From positions 310,001 to 374,000 of the forward strand of contig JPHH03000020.1 in the NCBI GenBank assembly GCA_000750105.3: a stretch of DNA of 64,000 nt, in the 5' to 3' direction. Shown here in pieces: positions 56,173-64,000 of this stretch (its first letter is position 1; each line of letters starts with the position of its first letter). The notes below the pieces were generated by a model. That model was not told where the DNA came from, did no database searches, and worked only from the letters and a program-made list of their open reading frames with translations. The DNA is from Tolypocladium sp. Sup5 PDA-1 (taxonomy: Eukaryota > Ascomycota > Sordariomycetes > Hypocreales > Ophiocordycipitaceae). The position numbers and the translations under genes were made by a program.

Positions 56173-57373
56173 ATGGCTACTCCAGACGAAAAGACGCCGT
56201 CCGCGGCCCCCCGGAAGACTCCGCTTGCGGCCCCCACGCCCGAGAGCAAGCCCGTCCCCAGGCCGGAGCTCACGGAGGAGCAAAAAGCCAAGTACAGCGC
56301 GCTGCTGGACAAGGCCAAGGCCTTCGCCGAGATCACCTGCGACAAGGAAAAGGACAAGTCGGGCCCGCTAACGGACGGCGAGCGCGCCTGGCTCACCCGC
56401 GAGTGCCTCCTCCGCTACCTGCGCGCCACCAAGTGGTCCGTCGACGAGTCGGCGAAGCGGCTGCTGTCGACGCTCTCGTGGCGGCGTGAGTACGGGCTCG
56501 ACGGCTTCACGCCCGAGTACATCTCGCCGGAGCAGGAGACGGGCAAGCAGATCATCGCGGGCTTCGACCGCCAGGGCCGCCCGTGCCAGTACCTCAACCC
56601 GGGGCGGCAGAACACCGACGCCAGCGCCCGCCAGATCCACCACCTGTTCTACATGGTCGAGCGCGTCACCGACGTGATGCCGCCGGGGGTCGAGATGCTG
56701 AGCCTCATGATCAACTTCAAGCCCAGCAAGCACCGCCAGAACACGAGCGTGCCCCTCGGGACGGCGCGGGAGGTGCTGCACATCCTGCAGAACCACTACC
56801 CGGAGAGGCTGGGCAAGGCGCTCATCATCAACGGTAAGCTCATCCCTGCCCGTGCACTTCTTCGCCGGCTTTTGTCGTTTCTCTGCTGCGTCCAGTCTGC
56901 TAACAAGCGCAGTGCCGTGGATCGTGTGGGGCTTCTTCAAACTCATCACCCCCTTCATCGACCCCGTCACCCGCGAGAAGCTCAAGTTCAACGAGGACAT
57001 GAAGCAGTACGTGCCGCCAGAGCAGCTGTGGAGCGCCGACTGGGGCGGCGACATGGACTTTGAGTACGAGCACGCCGTGTACTGGCCCGCGCTCAACGAC
57101 ATGTGCCGCGAGCGACGCGAGGAAAAGCTGGCGCGGTGGACGGCAGCGGGCAAGGAGATTGGCGAATCGGAGGCGTACCTCGCTGGCGGTACCGATGTGA
57201 GCGTCACGGGGCGCACGTACGAGGCCAAGGCGGTTGGCGGCGAGGCCAAGGAAATGGTCAGCGAGACCAACGGGGATGTGGACGCCGTGCAGGAGAAGCT
57301 GGCTGCGGCGAAGCTGGATGATGCGGTGGTTGGGGACGAGAATGCGGAGAAGGCGGCGGTGGGTGCGGCTTGA
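56173..57373 (+). CDS. CRAL-TRIO phosphatidylinositol transfer protein, Pdr16/Sec14-like
   Basis: Two exons, 56173-56833 and 56913-57373, with a 79-bp intron, give 373 residues. Proteins of this family exchange phosphatidylinositol and sterols between membranes; yeast Pdr16 influences azole tolerance. Seen in order: Pro/Ala-rich N-terminus, CRAL-TRIO N-terminal helices (ECLLRYLRATKWSVDESAKR, LLSTLSWRREYGLDGF), then the lipid-binding domain (IIAGFDRQGRPCQYLNPGRQ, MVERVTDVMPPGVEMLSLMI, HYPERLGKALIINVPWIVWG, FIDPVTREKLKFNEDMKQYV). The C-terminal 90 residues are Ala/Glu/Lys-rich. The long PGRQNT stretch favours the Pdr16 branch over Sec14 proper. It is 685 bp downstream of the NRPS-PKS on the same strand but looks like a housekeeping gene. 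Confidence 0.9.
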
Positions 57374-59169
57374 GATGTGCGTGTTGGTGGTTTGTTTAAA
57401 CGCCTTGTTGTAGAGCCTTGGACGGGGTAGATGCGGTAGACATACGACTAATAACATAGGTATAAAGTGCCGGGTGTAAGGCGTACGGACCAGTGGGCCT
57501 CGACCACTACGTCGAGTGCTTGGTCGTGATCCAGGCCCAAGAAATGCAGAGACAACTCGCGGTTTGTTCCAAAGTCGGTTCGCTGGCTGCTACGTCGCTC
57601 CCGACCTGTTGGTAGAGGCACCGGTAGCTATGACCAACGCGGAGATGCTGAGTGGTTGCACGACCGACTGCTCAACGTGTTCCCCGACTACCCGGGCATT
57701 GTGACTGTTCACTTCTCGTCTCTAGGCTGGGTGCGTGAGCCCTGACTTGAGGACTCATCAGCCCAGCAGCGTTGATACAGCCGTATTAAATGACTGAATC
57801 CTGACGTGTCCTCGCAGCCTAATACAGAGGAGGTACGAATAGCCATTTGCATGTGCTGGCCGCCATGCCTCGCGATGCAGGGAGGCGGGGGTTTAATCCA
57901 TGCAGGCGCTGCAGTAGGGCAGCAATCCGGTGGAGACTGGATCGAAGTCGAGTCAGCCCCAGCCGGATCGCCGACCTAAGCATGCAGCAACAGCAAGAGG
58001 CCGTATCAGAAACAGAGCCAGCTTGGTCAGGCTAGGGACCAACGGCCCGAGAGCTGTATGTCTCGTGCCGCGATGGGGCATCAAGAACGTGGCAGCCAGG
58101 CAGACGGTGTTGCGCCCGACTGCTGAGGCAAGGACCAGGAGACTTGCCAACGGCAGCCCGATCACCACATCATGTGGAGTTGTGGACTCCTTGACGCGAG
58201 AGAGGGTGAATGTGGTATTTCGACTTTCCAAGTCCGCCGCTCCACGTCGCACCGCAGCCAGCTCTGGGGTGCGGCAGCATGTCTCGCACCCCGGGCCAGG
58301 GTCATCCGAACGGCGGTAGCCAGTCATCTTCTGGCGCTGCATGCAGGCGAGCTTGCGGTGGCTCACCGATTTGCTGAGTCTTGTAGGCTCCATGCGACTG
58401 CCGTCGCTGTCGGGTCACAATAGGTGCAGCGCACGGCGCATGATGGCCTGAAACGGTGATACGGCGTTGCTTCACCATTGGGCGGCTACCCGAAGGGCCA
58501 TGGAGCGGCAACAACAGAGAAAAGGACTTGGAATGGATACGGACTCGCAGAGGCACGTGTACCCGGGCGTGAATGCGTCCGTTGAGATCCATCTGTCAGC
58601 CCTATGCCCGGCCTCTCGGGCAACGACGCGCTCAGCCGCAAGCATCGAGTCCTAGAGTCACCAGTGCACCACCGACCAGCGCTAACCCGAAATCTTCAAA
58701 AATGGCAAAGCGACCGAAAGGCGATGCTCGAGCTGCTGCAGCCAGCAGATGCAGCAGCACGCGCGTCCGCAGCAGGAGGCCTGGATGCCTGCCCAAGCGT
58801 CGCTGCTGGTGGTGGGTGGGCGCCAACTGTTATTCGCCGCTGTGCGACCGTGTCAAGTCCCCCAGCGCCGGAGCACCCAATCGAGCGCGTCACCACCATC
58901 GCCACCATGTACGAGGCGCTGATGCCAGGCCTGGGTCGCAGTGAAGTTCGGACTTGCACTAAAACGTGCCTAGATTTCCGAGGTGCGGCGCCACGGGCAG
59001 GCATGCGCGGCGATGCGTCTTGGTGCTGTCGCAGAGCCGCGTCCGGTCCTTGCGCACGACCCGAGGCGGCCTACATAAACTAGGTCGCTGCCCCCCCGAG
59101 GAGCAGAGGGCTGCACGGCGAGCGTGGCACTGCGACACGTTGCGGAGAAACGACTCCAGCAACTGCAGC
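57374..59169. other. intergenic, no gene recognised
   Basis: 1.8 kb between two plus-strand genes. Open frames on both strands (for example 58604-59083) are Ala/Arg/Pro-rich and look like GC-rich shadow frames. No tRNA-like structure was spotted. Confidence 0.45.
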
Positions 59170-61330
59170 ATGGCGTCTGTCATGGACTCGCTGGCCAAGA
59201 TGGGCCTTCAGCTGCCCCCGTTCCTGCAGCACCACGCCGGCAACGCCTCCGCCTTCAACGGGTCCGGCCCCACCGCCCCGGGCTCCCCCGGTCCGCCTGG
59301 CGCCGCGGCGGGCCCGTTCCCGCCCGGCATGATGGACAGCATCCTCGTCACCGCGGGCCACGCCTCGCCGCTCATGCAGCTCGTGCTCTTCGTGTACCGG
59401 CAGCTCGGCGCGCAACTCGGCCTGGACCCGTCCGTGGTGCTCACCGTGCTCGGCCTCCTGTGGGGCGTGTCCAAGCTGGGCTCGCAGGCGTGGGCGCACG
59501 TCGTGGGCTTCGTGGACCGCTACTTCATGTGCGCCATGTACGTGTCCGAGTACGACCACATCTACGTGCAGCTCATGAAGTGGTTGTCGCAGCAGCAGAG
59601 CATCCGCAGCAGCCGCTACCTCATGGCCCAGACGGTGTGGAAGAGCGCCTGGGAGGAGGAGGAGGAGCTGGAGAATGCGCTGTACTGGACCGACGGGGAT
59701 GACGGCGACGGGGAGTGCAAGTACCTCAACTTTTCGAACCAGGCGGCGAGGTCGGTGAGTGATGCCGTCCTCTTTACGCCCTTGAGAGCGCGTATGAGTT
59801 AACAATGCTTCCTGTCAGGGCCCGAGATACGTCCCGGCCATGGGCGCCACCGGCTTCTGGCACAGGGGCGCGTACTTTTGCGTCTACCGCAGAAGGGAGT
59901 CGCTCATGAACACGAGCGGCTGGGGCCCCATGAAGGACCAAGAGGAGATTAAAATATCGTGCTTTGGCCGCTCAATCGGTGAGCACACTTGCGCCGAGGC
60001 TGAGCAGCCCCATCGAGGCTCGCACTGACCCCGTGGAACAGAACCCATCAAGCGGCTGCTGGCAGACGCAAAGACACTGTACTACCACGACACCTACCGC
60101 AAGACGACCATCTACCGCCCTAAGCAAAAGGAACTACGCCGCGACAGCAGCATGTGGCAGCAGGTCGCCCGCCGGCCCGTCCGCCCCATGCGCACCGTCG
60201 TGCTCGACTCGCTGGAGAAGCACAGCGTCCTCGCCGACGTCAACGAGTACCTGCACCCCACGACGCCGCGGTGGTACGCCTCGCGCGGCATCCCGCTCCG
60301 GCGCGGGTATCTGTTCCACGGGCCGCCAGGCACGGGCAAGACCAGCTTCTCATTTGCGCTGGCGGGCGTCTTCGGTATCGACATTTACGTCATCAGCCTG
60401 CAGGACATCAACGTGACGGAGGAGGACCTGGCAGCGCTGTTTACGAGGTTGCCGCGGAGGTGCATTGTGCTTCTGGAAGACATCGACACGGCAGGGCTGA
60501 GGCGGGACCCGGATGCTGATGCGGAAGAGGTCAAGGAGGCGGCCGAGGAAACTACCAAGGCCCTGACGAACGGCGTAAACGGCGACCATAAAGAAAAGGC
60601 CGGCAAGACGGACAAGAAAGACGCGACGAAGAAGAAAAGCAAGAAGAAGAAAGACAAGAAAGAAGACACCGAGTCGGACGACGACAACGACAGCTCCAGC
60701 TCCTCGGAGAGCGAGGAAGACGCCAGGGCGAAACGAAAGGCCAAGGCCAGACAGAAAGCAGCCGGCAAACGCAGCGGGCGCACGGGCAAAAAGGCCGTCA
60801 CGCTGGAGAGCATCTCGCTGTCCGGCCTGCTCAACGCCATAGACGGCGTGGCCTCGCACGAGGGCCGGGTGCTCATCATGACGACCAACAAGCCCGAGTC
60901 GCTCGACGAGGCGCTCATCCGCCCGGGCCGCGTGGACGTGCAGGTGGCGTTTGCGAACGCGTCGGTGACGCAGGCGTCGGAGCTGTTTTACCGCATGTAC
61001 GAGGCGTCGCCATCGCGGGCGCGGCACCAGAAGGCGGCGGGGATGCAGCTGACGAACGGCCACGCAAAGGAGGACAGCAGCAGCAGCAGCAGCAAGTTTG
61101 CGATGCAAGGAGGCGAGGAGCGGCTGGACGTGCCGGAGGCGGAGATGAGGGGCATCGCGGACGAGTTCGGGCGGCGCATCCCGGGGGGCATGTTCTCGCC
61201 GGCGGAGATCCAGGGGTTCCTGCTGAAGCGAAAGAAGAGCCCGCGCAAGGCGCTCGAGGACGTGGCGGGGTGGGTCGAGGCGTCGGTGAAGCAGAAGGAG
61301 ACAAACTCGAAGGTGCTGACGGTACAGTAG
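59170..61330 (+). CDS. bcs1: Bcs1-type mitochondrial AAA ATPase with charged insertion
   Basis: Three exons, 59170-59754, 59819-59978 and 60042-61330, with introns of 64 and 63 bp, give 677 residues. Bcs1 translocates the folded Rieske protein across the inner mitochondrial membrane during complex III assembly. A membrane segment lies at about 95-120, followed by the Bcs1-specific domain (WEEEEELENALYWTDG, GFWHRGAYFCVYRRRESLM, PIKRLLADAK, LDSLEKHSVLADVNEYLHP). AAA motifs: Walker A GPPGTGKTS 342-350 with Lys348, Walker B IVLLEDID with Glu394 and Asp395, then sensor and arginine region MTTNKPESLDEALIRPGRVD. Between Walker B and LSGLLNAIDG (about 506) lies a 100-residue Lys/Asp/Ser/Glu-rich insertion. 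At 677 residues it is longer than yeast Bcs1 (456), so it may be one of the Bcs1-like paralogues that filamentous fungi carry. Confidence 0.88.
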
Positions 61331-61896
61331 CTGCCTGGGGGGGTGAGGTGAGGTGGTGGGAAAGGTAACAGAGTGTGAGGGTACGTACGCATTTCTTCAG
61401 GAGTGGTTGGGGCCCTTTGGGGGCGGTTGCATGGGGTTCGCATGGGATATAAAGTGCGCCGGCATAGCTCATGAGTAATGAATTCATACGCCGGAGGCTT
61501 GCATATGCAATCGGACGAAACGGAAGCTCGAGTGTACCTGGCAGCTCTGAGCTCCCGAACAGCGGCCCCTAGCCGTCTTGCACGTGTCGTAGGTAGATCT
61601 GTCCAAACAATCGACGTCACTGCCCGACCCCGGGGCTGGCCTGATGCTGGGACCCACCAACCCCACGTCGCACGTTGCACGTCCCGCCAACAATGCGAGC
61701 CTAAATTCGACCTCACCCCATCCAACATCGTCCTCAGCCCCAACCTCGACCTCAGCCTCGACAACCTCGAGACAGCACCACCGAGGAAGCCCCGGCGACG
61801 CTGCGGCCGCCACCTCTAGCAGAGCGCATCAAATCACAGCGCAGCGCAGCGCAGCGCAGCACAGCACGGCGCAGTCACGGTAGCGCGCCCGCAGCC
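61331..61896. other. promoter region of trs31
   Basis: Contains a CAGCG pentamer array at about 61837-61861 (four perfect units and a variant), 35 bp before the start codon of trs31. No other gene seen. Confidence 0.4.
61837..61861. repeat. CAGCG pentanucleotide repeat
   Basis: Four CAGCG units followed by CAGCA in the leader of trs31. Confidence 0.8.
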
Positions 61897-62610
61897 ATGG
61901 CCAACCCCCAGCCCGGCGCGCCGCCCCTCGTCAAGGACTCGGGCCTGCGCGTCCCCAGCAGCGGCAAGACCATCTACCACCGGCCGCTGAACCGCACCAA
62001 GGCCGCCGAGCTGAGCCAGGCGAGCTTCGCGTACCTGTTTGGCGAGATGGTGACGTATGCGCAGCGGCGCGTCAAGGGCATCCAGGAGCTGGAGCAACGG
62101 TCAGTCCCCGCCAGCCTCGCCCCTCTCCTCCCGGCTCGCAAGTAGGCTGACCGGTGGACCTCAAACAGGCTCAACCTCCAAGGCCACCCCATCGGCGTCA
62201 AGCTGCTCGACCTCCTTCTCTACCGCGAGCCCCCGCGCACGCAGCTGCGGCCCCTGACCATCATATCCCTGCTGCACCTCATCAAGCAGAACGTCTGGCA
62301 GCACCTCTTCGGGCGGCAGGCCGACCGGCTCGAGAAGTCCAACAACCCGGACACGCCCGACGAGTACATGATCATCGATAACGAGCCCCTCGTCAACCAG
62401 TACATCAGCGTGCCGCGCGAGATGAGCCAGCTCAACTGCGCCGCCTTTGTCGCGGGGGTCGTCGAGGGCGTGTGCGACGGCGCGGATTTCCCGGCGCGCG
62501 TCACGGCGCACACGGTTGGCGAGGGGGACATGTGGCCCGGCAAGACGGTGTTTCTGGTCAAGTTCCGCGGGGAGGTGGTGGAGCGGGAGGGGTTCCTGGG
62601 GAAGAGCTGA
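61897..62610 (+). CDS. trs31: TRAPP complex subunit Trs31 (TRAPPC5, Bet3 family)
   Basis: Two exons, 61897-62099 and 62169-62610, with a 69-bp intron, give 214 residues, close to the usual length. Trs31 is a core subunit of TRAPP, the GEF for the Rab Ypt1 in ER-to-Golgi transport. Family signs: IYHRPLNRTKAAELSQASFA, YLFGEMVTYAQRRVKGIQEL, LNLQGHPIGVKLLDLLLYRE, LLHLIKQNVWQHLFGRQADR, and NCAAFVAGVVEGVCDGADFP with a hydrophobic channel region typical of Bet3-like subunits. The splice restores the reading ELEQRLNLQG. The start is the first ATG and gives a Pro-rich N-terminus. Confidence 0.93.
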
Positions 62611-63068
62611 GGGGTGACTCTGACCGAAGCGGAGACGAAAACGGACATGGATGGGCATGAGGGTCTTGGAGTTGAGGCGTTTCTGAGAATAGATCTTTGT
62701 ACACAGTACGTGGATGAGGTAGGAACGCTCACCGCTGTGTTTGCCACGCGAGCTTGGATTTTGTCAACAGCGAGATGCTGCTCTCATCAAGTCGATCGAA
62801 AGAGGCGGACCTTGCCTTGTTTGCTTGTGTAACGCTAACCTCGTCCTGGGCACAATGGCCTCTATAATGCCATTCATCGTCGGTGCTCGGGATGGGGTCT
62901 CAAGGCCTGCGGTATACGTGCCCAAAGAGAGAGATATAAAAAAAACACCAACAAAACGCCGCGCCATAGTGCAAGAGACAACTCCTGCCGTCATCCACGC
63001 CATCACCAGACCGTGATCATCCACACGTAATCCATGAAAGCAACCACGCCAACCGCGAGACCCTCGCC
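62611..63068. other. convergent 3' gap
   Basis: Between the 3' ends of trs31 (+) and the small gene at 63069-63633 (-). Nothing recognised. Confidence 0.4.
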
Positions 63069-63633
63069 TCACCGCGGCAGCCCCTTCGCCCCTCCGCCAC
63101 TAGATGCCGCCGCCGCGGCGCTCGCCCCAGCGCCCGCGCCCGGCCCGGGCCCCTTGTTCATCAGGTCCGCGAGGCCGAGGTCCTTCCACGCGGGCTCGTT
63201 GACCTTTTGCGTGGCGCGCTGGATGCCGAAGGCGGCGTGCTGGTCGGGCACCACGTCGTCCTCGTCCTCGGGGTTGATGGGCTGGTGCTGCGGCGGGACG
63301 TAGATGTCGTCCTCGGGCAGCTTGTCCTTGCAGAAGTCCTCGAAGAGGTCGGCGTCGCCGGGGCGGTGCATGTGCACGTAGGTGAAGGATGAGTCCTTGT
63401 TCTGGGTGTGTCAGCGCTGTGCACGTGCGAATGCGATGTGATATGCCGCAGGGCTTCAGGGGCAGGGTGGGTGAGGATGAAGTGAGATGAATGGGAGAGC
63501 AAGCGGCGTTGGTGTGGATGAGGCATCTGGTAGTGACTGATGCAGGGCGCGTAATTACCATGGCTGCTGCGGGGGTTCGTCGTCTGTTGCTGGGCGTTTG
63601 CTGCGTGCCAAAAGACGAACCTCGGTGGCTCAT
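63069..63633 (-). CDS. small protein of unknown function, conserved-looking
   Basis: Two exons, 63633-63559 and 63401-63069, with a 157-bp intron (GTAATT donor, CCCAG acceptor), give 135 residues. The core reads NKDSSFTYVHMHRPGDADLF, then EDFCKDKLPEDDIYVPPQHQ, with FGIQRATQKVNEPAWKDLGL and an Ala/Gly-rich C-terminus. The aromatic- and acid-rich core looks constrained, and the codon pattern is that of a real gene, but I do not recognise the family. The second ATG, immediately before the intron (positions 63561-63559), could be the true start, giving MNKDSSFTY. The intron is longer than others in the window, so its limits are less sure. No signal peptide or membrane segment. Confidence 0.6.
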
Positions 63634-63921
63634 GGGCTCGAAGTTTGGATTGAGAGGAAAGATTGCGGTTGGCCTTTCGCTGTGGTTGCCGGTGTTGAGG
63701 TGAGGTTCAAGGTCCAGTGACTCCAGGTGTAGGTAAAAGGTGGTGATGTGGGGCCACTACAAAGTACAGTGACTGTACCACTCGCTCCACCCCTCCAACC
63801 CCAACCGAACCTCCACCACATCGCCCATCATCCCCGTCTACATGCACCCACCTCCTTACAGTAATTGAATGCTTTCACAATCTCGACCTACTCAGGGCCT
63901 CCCCTAACCTAGCTCCCTCCC

Positions 63922-64000
63922 ATGGACGGCGGCAGCCGGAAGCGGCATGGCAGCGACATGGACCCTGCAGCGGCTGGCGGGAGGGCGGGAGAGTCGGCAG
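63922..64000 (+). CDS. start of an unidentified gene, cut by the window end
   Basis: An ATG at 63922 opens a frame that stays open to the last base and reads MDGGSRKRHGSDMDPAAAGG. It follows a CCTCCC-rich leader-like stretch and diverges from the small gene at 63069-63633. Too little is visible to name a product. Confidence 0.4.
   Translation, partial: MDGGSRKRHGSDMDPAAAGGRAGESA

Overview
The window is chromosomal DNA from a filamentous ascomycete, most likely a Sordariomycete and plausibly Hypocreales. Short introns (about 40-160 bp) with GTRNGT donors and CTAAC-like branch points, GC-rich coding sequence, and the gene set (Pfa3-type DHHC enzyme, TFIIIC tau95, PP2A B56, Trs31, Bcs1, an NRPS-PKS hybrid) all fit. 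No tRNA, rRNA, CRISPR array, intact transposon or bacterial feature was seen. Most gene models were assembled by eye from reading frames and splice signals, and exon sums were checked for frame.

Layout. 1-1296: 3' part of a ZW10/Dsl1-type tether gene (+), cut by the window edge. About 1.3-15.4 kb: a long stretch with no recognisable gene, holding a 97-bp tandem duplication, a possible decayed gene and dispersed TAC-rich motifs. 16.5-20.0 kb: phosphoinositide phospholipase C (+) with a long leader containing CTG repeats. 21.8-30.8 kb: a run of minus-strand genes: Pfa3-type palmitoyltransferase, three small related genes of about 100 codons (the third apparently broken), a C2H2 zinc-finger protein with a repeated central region, and TFIIIC subunit tau95. 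32.5-34.7 kb: PP2A B56 regulatory subunit (+). 36.1-39.1 kb (-): a CID/RS-domain RNA-processing protein and a small DUF4748-like membrane protein with microexons. 40.1-43.9 kb (+): inositol polyphosphate 5-phosphatase. 44.3-46.4 kb (-): 14-TM MFS transporter. 49.5-55.5 kb (+): hybrid NRPS-PKS with order C-A-T-KS-T-TE. 56.2-57.4 kb: Sec14/Pdr16-like lipid transfer protein (+). 59.2-61.3 kb: Bcs1-type AAA ATPase (+). 61.9-62.6 kb: TRAPP subunit Trs31 (+). 63.1-63.6 kb: small conserved-looking protein (-). From 63.9 kb: start of a gene that runs off the window (+).

How the genes relate. Most are housekeeping genes with no shared pathway. Three act on phosphoinositides (PLC, 5-phosphatase, Sec14-like), but they are spread over 40 kb and the linkage may be chance. 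The accessory part is the NRPS-PKS gene and, 3 kb away and divergent, the MFS transporter; together they could be a minimal secondary-metabolite locus. The synthetase resembles TAS1, the tenuazonic acid synthetase (C-A-T-KS), but carries an extra carrier domain and thioesterase, and its KS has Asn where the second catalytic His normally sits. The other unusual item is the cluster of three small related genes of unknown function at 24.0-26.0 kb, which share an intron at the same place and phase.
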